Shown here: in pieces, positions 1-8,691 of the stretch | Position numbering within the stretch: position 1 is the stretch's first letter | How the letters are laid out: each line of letters begins with the position of its first letter | Assembly (NCBI GenBank): GCA_947177445.1 | Contig: CAMWUL010000021.1 | Coordinates: 1 to 49,474, forward strand | DNA from: an uncultured Lachnospiraceae bacterium | GTDB taxonomy: Bacteria > Bacillota > Clostridia > Lachnospirales > Lachnospiraceae | Reading direction: 5' to 3' | DNA length: 49,474 nucleotides | Notes under the pieces: model-generated | Seen by the model: the letters and a program-made list of their open reading frames with translations, nothing else | What the model was told of the DNA's origin: nothing | Databases searched by the model: none | Program-made: the position numbers and the translations under genes

Positions 1-52
1 TGTGCAAACAGCGCACAAAAACACCTCGCGGCCCCTACCCGTGAAAAGTAAC
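1..52 (-). mobile_element. MITE-like repeat, copy 1 (cut by window edge)
   Basis: This is one end of the repeat family also found at 8431-8546, 25093-25166 and 40480-40596. On the minus strand it reads GTTACTTTTCACGGGTAG followed by the shared GC-rich core and the TTTTTGTGC/GCACAAAAA hairpin. The rest lies outside the window. It overlaps the 3' end of the aldolase gene and supplies its last five codons and stop. Confidence 0.85.
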
Positions 53-895
53 CATAGCCTCCTTTATATTCTCCTTCATGGCATTTTGTGCCGCGCGAAT
101 CACGGATGAGAAGAAAACAGGCTCCCCTGCCTTTACGGTCTTTATGTACTCTGCCGCCCCGCTGCCTCCGCTCTTATCCATATAGGTAAAGTAGTTTACC
201 TTCCGCACGCCCGCCCTGATGGCCTCGTGGAAATCCTCCCTGCTGACCCCGGAACCGCCATGCATCACCACGGGGATACCGCCTGTCTGTCTTCTCACAT
301 TCCGTACCACATCGAAATCCAGCTTTGGCTTTTTCAGGTAGATACCATGAGTGGTGCCGAAGGAACAGGCCAGGGCATCGATTCCCGTCTCCTCCACAAA
401 TCGTGCCGCCAGCTCCGGATCCGTGTAGATCTTGGTATCGTCCTCCTCGCCGGTTCCGTCCCCGGCGCCGGACTCCCGCTTTCCCATGGAACCCAGCTCC
501 GCTTCCACACCGGCCCCGTATTTTGCCGCCATGGCTGCCGCGAGCTTAGTATTTTTCAGATTCTCCTCATAGGGCAGCACGGAGCCGTCATACATGATTC
601 CCGTAAAGCCCAGCTCAAGCGCCTGCTGCAGATAATCCAAGGTCTCACCGTGATCCAGATGGACGCATACGGGAACTTTGGCGGCTCTCGCATGCTCCAC
701 CATAATGGGCCCGATCACCGATAGAGGAATCCACGACTCATGACACTGGGCAAACTGAATAATCACCGGCACATCCAGCTCCTCCGCTCCGTTTATAATG
801 GCCATCAGGCTCTCCAGATTGGGCGCGTTGAAGGAGCCTGCCGCCATCTTCCGCTCCTCCGCAAGCTCCAGAATTTCTTTTAATGTAACTAACAT
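35..895 (-). CDS. Class II fructose/tagatose-bisphosphate aldolase family protein
   Basis: 286-residue TIM-barrel aldolase of the zinc-dependent class II family (FbaA/GatY/KbaY type), which reversibly cleaves a ketose (bis)phosphate to DHAP and an aldehyde in the cytosol. Visible motifs are the zinc-binding HLDHGE near residue 80, GVEAELGSMG in the middle, and VMHGGSG and KVNYFT towards the C-terminus. The ATG at 895 is chosen over an upstream frame start at 919 because GGGAGGAAAGAGAAT precedes it with good spacing. The gene is alone on its strand and divergent from the PocR/AraC regulator at 1178; a promoter and an operator-like repeat lie between them. The last residues (VTFHG, stop) are encoded by the MITE-like repeat at 1-52, so the native C-terminus was probably altered. 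The exact substrate cannot be told. Confidence 0.88.
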   Translation of the reverse strand: MLVTLKEILELAEERKMAAGSFNAPNLESLMAIINGAEELDVPVIIQFAQCHESWIPLSVIGPIMVEHARAAKVPVCVHLDHGETLDYLQQALELGFTGIMYDGSVLPYEENLKNTKLAAAMAAKYGAGVEAELGSMGKRESGAGDGTGEEDDTKIYTDPELAARFVEETGIDALACSFGTTHGIYLKKPKLDFDVVRNVRRQTGGIPVVMHGGSGVSREDFHEAIRAGVRKVNYFTYMDKSGGSGAAEYIKTVKAGEPVFFSSVIRAAQNAMKENIKEAMVTFHG

Positions 896-930
896 ATTCT
901 CTTTCCTCCCATTCTCCATCGATTTTTTCC

Positions 931-959
931 ATTATACCAAAAATTATCGGGGATTGATA
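931..959 (-). promoter_or_regulatory. Promoter of the aldolase gene
   Basis: Minus strand: -10 TATAAT (931-936) with an extended TGG before it, 17-bp spacer, poor -35 TATCAA (954-959). A weak -35 with an inverted-repeat half-site 3 bp upstream (963-974) is what an AraC-activated promoter looks like. Inference from sequence only. Confidence 0.6.
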
Positions 960-962
960 CTG

Positions 963-1069
963 TTTTGCGCAGGCAGTCAAGCCTTCTTTAAGCTTTATTA
1001 TACGCTTCTGACCTTCTCTGTATATGGCACTTTGTTCTTTTTACTTTGAATTTGTCCGCCTGCGCAAAA
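963..1069. promoter_or_regulatory. Paired inverted operator half-sites between divergent genes
   Basis: TTTTGCGCAGGC at 963-974 and its perfect reverse complement GCCTGCGCAAAA at 1058-1069, with 83 bp between. Each half-site lies just upstream of the -35 of the promoter facing away from it, 3 bp from the aldolase -35 and 7 bp from the regulator -35. The natural candidate ligand is the AraC-type protein encoded at 1178-2026. Confidence 0.6.
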
Positions 1070-1076
1070 TTATTTC

Positions 1077-1105
1077 TCGACATTTCAAAGGCCCTTAATT
1101 ATAAT
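1077..1105 (+). promoter_or_regulatory. Promoter of the PocR/AraC regulator gene
   Basis: TCGACA (1077-1082), 17-bp spacer, TATAAT (1100-1105). This is a near-consensus sigma-A promoter pointing at the regulator gene. Confidence 0.65.
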
Positions 1106-1177
1106 ATAGAAAGCACCTTTTTGCTCTGCATTCGACTGCCCAAAACAGCGTTTGCTTCCGAAATCAGGAGTCTGCCC

Positions 1178-2026
1178 ATGATATCTTCCTTCAATATTGA
1201 AAAGCTGACCGCCATGCTCTGTGATTTTTACACGGTCACCCGTATCCGCATCACCGTGTTTGATGAAAATTTCCATGAAATTGCCGCTTTTCCTAAGGAA
1301 ATCGCCCCCTTCTGCCAGCTGATCCGGACGGATCCTTCCGCCCGGTCCATGTGCGCCCGCTGTGACAGAGAGGCCTGCCAGACTGCGGCCAAAAGGCACG
1401 GAGCCTATATCTACCAATGCCATGCCGGACTGAAGGAAGCGATCATGCCCATTTATCTGGGCAGTCTCGTGATCGGCTATCTTTTTTTCGGGCATGTGTT
1501 TGCCTATGACAGCTATGAGGATGGATGGAAGGTAATAGAAAAAAAATGTGCCGGATATCAGGTCAAAATCCCTGAGCTGAAAGCGGCCAGCCTCAGGCAG
1601 CCCCTGATGAACGAAAACTATATTCTGTCCTCCGCCAACCTGATGCACGCCATTGCCGCCTATCTGTGCATGGAGCGGCTTGCCACTCTTCGTCATGAAA
1701 ACCTGCCGGTGCAGATCGACAGGTATATTCAGGAGCATCTGACGGAGGATATTGACGTAAGGAATATCTGCGCCCATTTTCAGATCGGAAAGACCAGACT
1801 GTATGAGATTGCAAAGGAAAGCTATGGCGTCGGAATTGCCGAATTTATCCGGCGCCAGCGCATAGAAATGGCCCAGTCGCTGCTTTTAAATTCTCCTGAG
1901 CTTGGTATCGGCGAGATTGCTTCCCGCTGCGGATTTCACGATTATAATTACTTTTTCACGGTGTTTCGGAAGGTTACCGGGAAATCTCCTAAGGAATATT
2001 TAAAAGAGAAAGACACAGTCTCCTGA
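1178..2026 (+). CDS. AraC-family regulator with PocR sensory domain
   Basis: 282-residue transcription factor. The N-terminal half is a PocR-type ligand domain, recognisable by its cysteine pattern (CARCDREAC then YQCHAGL) and the hydrophobic IMPIYLGSLVIGYLFFG stretch. The C-terminal 100 residues are a double helix-turn-helix AraC domain ending in GFHDYNYFFTVFRKVTGKSPKEY. PocR domains in this family bind small ligands such as sugars or diols; the ligand here is unknown. The ATG at 1178 follows CAGGAG with good spacing; the reading frame stays open upstream to 1046 but lacks a comparable ribosome site. It is divergent from the aldolase and convergent with the GH3 gene, whose 3' end it overlaps by 38 bp. 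It probably controls the aldolase and itself through the paired half-sites at 963-1069. Confidence 0.85.
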   Translation: MISSFNIEKLTAMLCDFYTVTRIRITVFDENFHEIAAFPKEIAPFCQLIRTDPSARSMCARCDREACQTAAKRHGAYIYQCHAGLKEAIMPIYLGSLVIGYLFFGHVFAYDSYEDGWKVIEKKCAGYQVKIPELKAASLRQPLMNENYILSSANLMHAIAAYLCMERLATLRHENLPVQIDRYIQEHLTEDIDVRNICAHFQIGKTRLYEIAKESYGVGIAEFIRRQRIEMAQSLLLNSPELGIGEIASRCGFHDYNYFFTVFRKVTGKSPKEYLKEKDTVS

Positions 2027-4364
2027 TGCCGCCCAGGAAATGTCCATTGGCCATTTCCAGCAGCCCCTGCATGATGCCGTCCTTTATGCCGCCGGAAATC
2101 TGCATACTGCGCAGAGGAGAACCGGCAGAGGACGCCATCATCATCCGAAATTCCGCACTTTCATAATCGGCCTTGCCGCCAAATCCCTTGGCGACGGTTT
2201 TTTCCACGGCCTTGTACATAATCTTCATCACAAGAGAAAACTCTTTCATTTCCTCCACCGTGTTGTCCATGGTAAAATGACCCTTGACCAGCCTGGGCGG
2301 CGTGTAGGTTCTGCCTGACATGGCTTCCCATTCCTTTTGTCCCGGTCTGCCCTGACAGCCTTCGTACCAGCTTCCCGCCTGCCATTCCGGGGCCGGAATT
2401 TTCTCACCGCTTCTTTCCATGACGGCGGACAATCCACCAATGCAGACAGTATAGCTGCCGCCGGGAATCTTCCAGCCGTCCTGCCAGACGGCAAAGGATC
2501 GGTCATTTAGTTCAAAGGCCACCGTCCTGCCCTCTCCCGGCTGTAAAAATATCCTTCGAAACTCCTTCAGCTCACGAACCGGGCGGTGAAGTCCGCCCTG
2601 AGGCGGCGCAATATAAAGCCGGAGGATTTCAGCACCTGGATATTTTCCCGTATTTTTCACTGTTACCGTGACCGTACAGCCATCAATCTTCAAATCGGAG
2701 CAGGCAAAGCTGGTGTAGCTCAAGCCATAGCCAAAGGGCCAGCGGACTTTCATTCCCGCTTTCTCATAATAGCGATAGCCCGCATAAATACCCTCCAGAT
2801 ACAAAGCGTCCTTTGTCTTACCGTAGATCTCCCGGGAAGGCACATCCGCATATGTATAAGGCCAGCTTTCCGCCAGTTTTCCGCCGGGACTCACCCTGCC
2901 ACAAAGCAGATTGGCAATAGCTTCCCCTCCTGCCTGTCCGGGCAGGCCCATATACAGAATGGCTTTCACCTGTTCTTCCCAGGGACACTCCACCACACAG
3001 CCGCACAGCAGCACCACTATGGTATTGGGATTGGCTTTGGCCACTGCGTCGATCATACGCAAGTGTCCCTCCGGCATTTTCATATTTTCCCGGTCAAAGC
3101 CTTCGGATTCACAATGATCGGGAAGGCCGGCAAACACCACCACAGCCTCCGCCTTTTCGGCGGCACTTACCGCCTCCGCAAGCAATTCACGGGTAGTATC
3201 TCCCCGATCATCACAGCCGGGTGCAAAAACTGCGCCGGGAAGATACTCCAGGGGCTGGCTGATCCTGATGGGATTAATATGACTGGAGCCCGCCCCCTGA
3301 AAGCGCATTTTCCTGGCCATGGCGCCGATGACGGCAATTTTCATATCCTCCTTTAAAGGGAGAATGTTATCCTCATTTTTCAACAATACGGCCCCCTGCT
3401 CCGCCGCTTTTACCGCCAGGGCATGATGGGCGGCATAGTCACATTGTGAAGTCTTTTCCCGCAAAGCCTCCGCTGTCCGAAATACCAGCTTCAGCACTCT
3501 TCGGGCCGAGGCATCCACAGCGGCCTCCGGCAGGCTTCCGGCCTTCACCGCCTGCAGCGCTGCCTGTTCCATATAACTGCTGCCGCCGGGCATATTCAAG
3601 TCGCACCCGGCCAAAAAGCCCAGAATGCGGTCATTCATGGCGCCCCAGTCCGTGACCACCATGCCCTCAAAGCCCCACTGGGTGCGCAGAATATCCGTCA
3701 ACAGCTCTTTGCTGTCGCTGCAGTGAACACCGTTAAGCTTTGGATAGGCGCACATGATGGAGGAGGGCCTTCCCTCCTTCACCGCAATTTCAAAGGCAGC
3801 CAGATACAGCTCTCTCAAGGTACGCTCATCCATAATGCTGTCAGAATTGAAACGGCATTTTTCCTGAGAATTGGCAGCAAAATGCTTCAGGCAGCTCCCG
3901 ATTCCCCGCTCCTCCAGACCGCGGATGAATCCCGCCGCAAGCTTCCCTGCAAGATACGGATCCTCGCTGAAGTACTCAAAATTCCGCCCGCACAGGGGAT
4001 TGCGTTTCAGATTGGCGCCTGGCCCCAGTACAAGTCCCACCCCCTGATCCTTGGCCTCTTCCCCGACAGCCGCTCCTATTTCCTGCAGCAGCTCCGGATT
4101 CCAGCTGCCGGCAGTAGTCACCTGCGCCGGAAAACAGGTGGCCGGGCGGGAGCTGTTCACTCCCAGCATATCCGCGCCGTCTTCCTGCTTGCGCAGGCCA
4201 TGGGGACCGTCGCACATGAACAGGGGCAAAATCCCATAGGCGTCAAATTTTTTTGTTTCCCAGAAGGATGCCCCGGAGCAGAGAGCAATCTTATCCTCCA
4301 GAGACATTTCATTAAGAATACTTTCTATTTTATCCATGCCATTTTTCCCTTCGTTCTTTCCCAC
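1989..4364 (-). CDS. Glycoside hydrolase family 3 beta-glucosidase
   Basis: 791-residue GH3 enzyme without a signal peptide, so cytosolic. Order: (beta/alpha)8 domain (about residues 12-300) with nucleophile Asp239 in VVTDWGAMND, an alpha/beta sandwich with the acid-base loop SEGFDRENMKMPEG, a fibronectin-III-like domain (RPVRELKEFRRI), then an extra helical tail of about 110 residues of unknown role. A GTG start is chosen because GAGGAGG lies 8 nt upstream and overlaps the stop of the rhamnosidase gene, which suggests translational coupling. An ATG at 4337 is the alternative. It is the last gene of the operon GPH symporter - GH78 - GH3. With the rhamnosidase it would take apart imported rhamnosyl-glucosides inside the cell. 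Its 3' end overlaps the convergent regulator gene. Confidence 0.9.
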   Translation of the reverse strand: MGKNEGKNGMDKIESILNEMSLEDKIALCSGASFWETKKFDAYGILPLFMCDGPHGLRKQEDGADMLGVNSSRPATCFPAQVTTAGSWNPELLQEIGAAVGEEAKDQGVGLVLGPGANLKRNPLCGRNFEYFSEDPYLAGKLAAGFIRGLEERGIGSCLKHFAANSQEKCRFNSDSIMDERTLRELYLAAFEIAVKEGRPSSIMCAYPKLNGVHCSDSKELLTDILRTQWGFEGMVVTDWGAMNDRILGFLAGCDLNMPGGSSYMEQAALQAVKAGSLPEAAVDASARRVLKLVFRTAEALREKTSQCDYAAHHALAVKAAEQGAVLLKNEDNILPLKEDMKIAVIGAMARKMRFQGAGSSHINPIRISQPLEYLPGAVFAPGCDDRGDTTRELLAEAVSAAEKAEAVVVFAGLPDHCESEGFDRENMKMPEGHLRMIDAVAKANPNTIVVLLCGCVVECPWEEQVKAILYMGLPGQAGGEAIANLLCGRVSPGGKLAESWPYTYADVPSREIYGKTKDALYLEGIYAGYRYYEKAGMKVRWPFGYGLSYTSFACSDLKIDGCTVTVTVKNTGKYPGAEILRLYIAPPQGGLHRPVRELKEFRRIFLQPGEGRTVAFELNDRSFAVWQDGWKIPGGSYTVCIGGLSAVMERSGEKIPAPEWQAGSWYEGCQGRPGQKEWEAMSGRTYTPPRLVKGHFTMDNTVEEMKEFSLVMKIMYKAVEKTVAKGFGGKADYESAEFRMMMASSAGSPLRSMQISGGIKDGIMQGLLEMANGHFLGGIRRLCLSLLNIP

Positions 4365-4377
4365 CCTTTCTGCCTCC

Positions 4378-6915
4378 TCATTTCAGACAGTAGCTGCCCG
4401 CCGTGACTGTCCGGCTTGTTCCATCGGGCAGAAGAATCTCCGCAGTGCAGTTTGCAGGAATCGCAATCCTGTATTCGATTCCCTCTTCCGTCCTTTCCCA
4501 GCCGCTCTCCACTCTGCCATAGATACTGTCATATACCGCCTTTGCATAGGTAAAATGCCCGCCAGGCTCCGGGACAATAACAAAATGATTTTCTCCCACC
4601 ACCCGAATGCCGCACATGGTGTCAAACAGCCACTGGCACACCGCTCCCTTCGAATAGTGGTTTAAGGAGGCGGGCTTATCCGCCTGGGTTCCCTCCCAGT
4701 TCTCCCACACGGTAACGGCTCCCATTTTAGGCATGCAGAGCCAGCCGGGCAGCTCCTCATTCTCCAACAGGCGGTAGGCATACTCTATATTCATGTCGGA
4801 AAGCACATACAGGATCAGCGGCGTGGAAAGGAAGCCTGTCCCCAGCCGCCAGCCGTAATTGTCCAGAGCCTGCAGCAGCCGCCTTTGGGCATATTCTGTC
4901 TGCTTTTCATCCAACAGCCTCATATACAGCGGACGCACCAGCTTGGCCTGTCTGTCCGTGTCCAGTCTGTGCTTTTTTGTTTCCACTAATTTTTGATAGC
5001 CCAGCCGGGCCCTCTCTGCATATTTCTGAAAATATGCCGCATCCTCTTCCCTGCCCAGCACCCGGGCGATCTGCGTCATGCGCTCCAGCAGCAGAACTAT
5101 GTAGGCGGTGGTTTCCTCCGGATGGGGAGAGATAAAATCGGAAATACGAAAAGCATTCACATCCTCAGGCTCCGCCCATTCACCGTAGGACTGTCCATAG
5201 TTGGAAATACAGCTGCGGTATTTTCCCGCAGCTTTCACAGGAACAGCGGTAGGGTACCACCTTCCCAGAGACCTGATCTTATATCGTGCATAGCGGGCCA
5301 TAGCCTCATAGTTTTCCTCCAAAATGGCGTTGTCCCCATATTGCCGGAAAATTTCATAAGGGATAAACACACCGGCATCCGACCATCCGGGAGATCCGTC
5401 CATGGGATTCATATAGGCATCCACGCCTCCCACCGGGGCAATCTGGGTAAAACATCCGTTTTCGCGCTGAGCATCCGTCAGATCATGCTGATATTTCCGG
5501 GCAAAGGCCGCATAGTCAAAAAGAAACCCGGCTGTCCGGCAGAAAATCTGCGCATCCCCCGCCCAGCCATGGCGCTCCCTGGTGGGACAGTCCGTAGGCA
5601 GATCGGCATGGTTGCTTTTTGCGCTCCAAAGAGTACAGTCAAACAGCCGGTTCAGCAGGTGGTTGGAGCTCTCAAACCAGCCGGTGCGCGCCATATGAGA
5701 ATAGACTGCAATGGCAGTATAGTCTTCCGGGCAGACCGGCGCATCTCCCTCCACCAGCACATACCGGAAACCAAATATAGCAAAGGTTGTCTTGTAGTCA
5801 TTCCTTCCCTCCCTGCAGGTATAGATCACCTGCTGCAGGGGCGTCGTAGTCTTCCTGTTGGAGCACTGGATATTCTTCTGAGTGAATTCGCCGTCCCCAT
5901 CCAGCATTTCTCCAAAGCGCAGCCGGATTTTCTGCCCTGCCCTTGCTCTCACGGAAAATTCCAGATATCCTGCAATATTCTGTCCAAAATCCAGCAGTGT
6001 TTTCCCGGAAGGAGTCTTTTGGAGCCGGGCAGGGAAACGCTCCTGCTCCCTGACGGGCACATTGTTGGAAGCGGTGGGCGTTACATTATGCTCTGTCACC
6101 CTTGCTTTTCCCCCATATGCAGGAATGGCCGCCCCATCATACACCTCCCCGTCCTGATTGTCGGCAAAGCGGATGGGTCCGTCATTACTCCAGTCCCAGG
6201 TTTCATCGCTGCAGATCGTTTCCGTGGAGCCGTCGGCCCCGGTAATCTCCAATTGGGCCAGCAGCTTTGTTTCCGTGCCGTACTGGTTTTTCAATCCCCA
6301 GGCCCCGCAGGATCCCCGGTACCAGCCGTCGGCAAGCTGCACTGTCAGGACATTTTCCCCGTCAGTTAAAAGCCCGGTCACATCTATGGTCTGGTACTGT
6401 ATCCGTTTGCGGTAGTCCGTATGGCCGGGCGCCAGCACAAAATCCCCCGCCCGGACTCCGTTGAGCCTGGCCTCATACAGCCCGCAGGCAGTAATGTACA
6501 GCCGAGCTTTTTTTACGTGAGATACCGTGAATTTCTTCCGAAAACAGTCCACAGGGTAACGTTTTCTTTTATCCACCCTATAATTTCCGGTAATCCACCC
6601 TGCCTGCCAGCAGTCGATCCCTGTCTCAAAGCCTGCTTCCTGCCATTCACCGGGATCCCCGTTTTCATCCCAAAGACAAATCCTCCATGTAACCTTTGTC
6701 TTCATGGGCACAGGCCTGCCGCCCCAGGATGCGTGCATGGAACTGCTCTCCACTCTGCCGCTGTCCCAAAGAGAAATGCCATTATCATCCTCGGCCATGA
6801 TTCTGTATGCTGTCTGTTTCCTGCCTCCGTGACAGTTCCAGAAAAGCCGGGGCTTTACGATATCGATGCCGCAGGGCTCTGTCATATATTCTGTTTTTAA
6901 CCGTACCGCTCTCAT
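4378..6915 (-). CDS. Glycoside hydrolase family 78 alpha-L-rhamnosidase
   Basis: 845-residue GH78 enzyme that releases terminal alpha-L-rhamnose. N-terminal beta-sandwich domains (about 1-330, with [18 protein letters not shown] and [10 protein letters not shown]) precede the (alpha/alpha)6 catalytic barrel. The barrel shows [13 protein letters not shown], whose Asp, Glu and Asp have the same spacing as the catalytic residues known in Bacillus RhaB, and [13 protein letters not shown] with the expected base Glu. The C-terminal jelly roll ends in [14 protein letters not shown]. No signal peptide, so it is intracellular and depends on an importer. Its start overlaps the stop of the symporter gene by 4 bp, and its stop sits in the ribosome site of the GH3 gene, so the three are one operon. 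Rutinosides, neohesperidosides or pectin-derived oligosaccharides are plausible substrates by inference. Confidence 0.93.
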   Translation of the reverse strand: MRAVRLKTEYMTEPCGIDIVKPRLFWNCHGGRKQTAYRIMAEDDNGISLWDSGRVESSSMHASWGGRPVPMKTKVTWRICLWDENGDPGEWQEAGFETGIDCWQAGWITGNYRVDKRKRYPVDCFRKKFTVSHVKKARLYITACGLYEARLNGVRAGDFVLAPGHTDYRKRIQYQTIDVTGLLTDGENVLTVQLADGWYRGSCGAWGLKNQYGTETKLLAQLEITGADGSTETICSDETWDWSNDGPIRFADNQDGEVYDGAAIPAYGGKARVTEHNVTPTASNNVPVREQERFPARLQKTPSGKTLLDFGQNIAGYLEFSVRARAGQKIRLRFGEMLDGDGEFTQKNIQCSNRKTTTPLQQVIYTCREGRNDYKTTFAIFGFRYVLVEGDAPVCPEDYTAIAVYSHMARTGWFESSNHLLNRLFDCTLWSAKSNHADLPTDCPTRERHGWAGDAQIFCRTAGFLFDYAAFARKYQHDLTDAQRENGCFTQIAPVGGVDAYMNPMDGSPGWSDAGVFIPYEIFRQYGDNAILEENYEAMARYARYKIRSLGRWYPTAVPVKAAGKYRSCISNYGQSYGEWAEPEDVNAFRISDFISPHPEETTAYIVLLLERMTQIARVLGREEDAAYFQKYAERARLGYQKLVETKKHRLDTDRQAKLVRPLYMRLLDEKQTEYAQRRLLQALDNYGWRLGTGFLSTPLILYVLSDMNIEYAYRLLENEELPGWLCMPKMGAVTVWENWEGTQADKPASLNHYSKGAVCQWLFDTMCGIRVVGENHFVIVPEPGGHFTYAKAVYDSIYGRVESGWERTEEGIEYRIAIPANCTAEILLPDGTSRTVTAGSYCLK

Positions 6916-8363
6916 CGCTGCTCCCTCCTTTCCTTGATCTGCGCCTGCTTTTTGCCGATATCCTTTTCCACGCTCAGAAAAATCAGCAGCACCGCCAGGA
7001 TGACGCCGGTAAAGACCTCCAGCCCCACAAAGCCGAAGGTGATGACATTTTTCACAGCCTGAGACTGGACCGCAGCCGTGGTTGCGCCGTTTACGATCTC
7101 AGGGGCTGTGTAGCCTGCCCCTGCCAGCAGTCCGTTAAAAATCCCCTGGCAGATGCCAACCATTGCCACCGCGATAATATTGTAAACGGACATGGCGATA
7201 CCGTCGCTGCGAAAACCGGTCTTCCATTCCAGGTGATCCAGCACATCCGCAAACAGCGCCATAAAAACATAAGCACAGGGCAGACCGCCGATATTTTTGA
7301 TAAACTGGCCCACAAGCATCATAGTCATACTCGTGGGAAATATCCAGCAGACCAGGCCGCCCGCCGCGTAAAGAACAAAGCCTGCCAGAGTCACGTTGCG
7401 CTTTCCGAATTTCTTTGCCAGCGGCCATACGGCAAAAATGCCGATGCCCATGGGGATTCCTCCGATGACAGACACAAGCGTCTGAGTGATGCCGTCGTTA
7501 TATGTACCCAAAACATAATTGCAGAAATATACCAGACTCATGTTTTTGATAGAAGAGCCAAAGGTGTAGATCAGAAAATAGCCATAGATAATAAGCATAT
7601 ACTTGTCCGTGAAAATGGCCTTAAGCTGTCTTCCAAAAGGAATCCGCACCTCTCCCGCCGCCTGGGTCTCCTCTGTGACACGCTCTTTCGTAAAATAATA
7701 TTCCAGCAGCGTCAGGGGAAGAGCCAAAATGGAGAGCACACTCATAAGAGCGATCCATTTCCCTCCATCTACACCGATTGCCGGCATAATAACCATAGGG
7801 AACACCAAAGCCACAAGAATGCCGCTCATCATGATGGTGGTGATCTGGTTGAATACAGACAAGCCGCCCCGCTGGGTGGTATCCCGGGTGGACAAAGGCA
7901 CCATCAGATTGTGGCTCATATTGAAAATGGTGTAGGCAAAGGAATAAAACAGATTGTAGGACACCATGACCCAGACCACCTGTACCGTCTCGGAGGCATC
8001 CGGAACCGTAAACAGCAAAATGCCAGTGACAGTCAAAAGGGGCGCGGACAAAAGCAGCCAGGGCCTCGCCTTTCCTTCCCGGGTGCGGGTACGGTCAATG
8101 GCATATCCCATGACCACATTGGTAATGGCATCAATGATTTTTGAAACAATAGGGAAAAATACCAGAAACGCGCCGCCCCATACAGTGGTCAGCTTCAGAA
8201 CATCCGTATAGTAAACATTCAAATATGTGGCCAGAACTGCATTGAGCAGCAGCGCTCCTGCCGGGCCGAGAAGGTATCCCAGCCATTTTTCCGCGGGCTT
8301 TACCTCCGGAGAATGAATTCTGGTGTGAAACGCCTGATGTTCCATAAGCTTTTTGGATGACAT
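6912..8363 (-). CDS. GPH-family (MFS) sugar:cation symporter
   Basis: 483-residue inner-membrane protein with about 12 hydrophobic segments, of the glycoside-pentoside-hexuronide:cation symporter family. The family look is given by [31 protein letters not shown] near the N-terminus, where the conserved Asp sits in the second helix, and by [12 protein letters not shown] in the loop after it. It probably imports the rhamnosyl-glycoside or oligosaccharide handled by the next two genes. It is the first gene of the operon and has a strong GGAGG site. Only about 67 bp separate its start from a MITE-like element (8431-8546), so its promoter is squeezed against or partly inside that element; no confident -35/-10 pair was found. 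Confidence 0.9.
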   Translation of the reverse strand: MSSKKLMEHQAFHTRIHSPEVKPAEKWLGYLLGPAGALLLNAVLATYLNVYYTDVLKLTTVWGGAFLVFFPIVSKIIDAITNVVMGYAIDRTRTREGKARPWLLLSAPLLTVTGILLFTVPDASETVQVVWVMVSYNLFYSFAYTIFNMSHNLMVPLSTRDTTQRGGLSVFNQITTIMMSGILVALVFPMVIMPAIGVDGGKWIALMSVLSILALPLTLLEYYFTKERVTEETQAAGEVRIPFGRQLKAIFTDKYMLIIYGYFLIYTFGSSIKNMSLVYFCNYVLGTYNDGITQTLVSVIGGIPMGIGIFAVWPLAKKFGKRNVTLAGFVLYAAGGLVCWIFPTSMTMMLVGQFIKNIGGLPCAYVFMALFADVLDHLEWKTGFRSDGIAMSVYNIIAVAMVGICQGIFNGLLAGAGYTAPEIVNGATTAAVQSQAVKNVITFGFVGLEVFTGVILAVLLIFLSVEKDIGKKQAQIKERREQR

Positions 8364-8430
8364 GCCTGCTTCCTCCTTATCGTTGTAAAATTGCCGTTTG
8401 ACATGATAATAAGTAAATAGTATTCCTATA

Positions 8431-8546
8431 GTTACTCTTCACGGGTAGGGGCCGCGAGGTGTTTTTGTGCGCTGTTTGCACAAAAACCCGAGACAGCACG
8501 CGCTGGGCATCATGTTGCTTTGAACGGCGAAGCCGTGAAAAGTAAC
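8431..8546 (+). mobile_element. MITE-like element, copy 2 (complete)
   Basis: 116 bp with 14-bp inverted ends GTTACTCTTCACGG (8431-8444) and CCGTGAAAAGTAAC (8533-8546), one mismatch. Internal hairpins are TTTTTGTGC/GCACAAAAA and ACGGCgaaGCCGT. Flanks TTCCTATA (8423-8430) and TTCCTGTA (8547-8554) match at 7 of 8 and may be a worn target duplication. No coding capacity. It lies between the divergent symporter and AraC genes. Confidence 0.85.
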
Positions 8547-8586
8547 TTCCTGTAAGTTAGTGTAACACAAATACCCGGGAAGGCGC

Positions 8587-8615
8587 TTGCATATTTGTAA
8601 CCTGTAAAGTATAAT
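8587..8615 (+). promoter_or_regulatory. Promoter of the AraC-family gene at 8692
   Basis: TTGCAT (8587-8592), 17-bp spacer, TATAAT (8610-8615). Close to the sigma-A consensus, about 75 bp before the start codon. Confidence 0.75.
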
Positions 8616-8691
8616 TGTAACCAAACAATTCCTGTTTCCGAAGGACTTCGCGGTCAGCCATCGCAATTGGCCGCATCGAAATGGAGGCATC

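Noticed and set aside
4993..6369. Long plus-strand open frame (458 codons) opposite the rhamnosidase
   Set aside because: No family features and the opposite strand is a clear GH78 gene; the same applies to plus-strand frames at 6807-8144 and 38369-39808.
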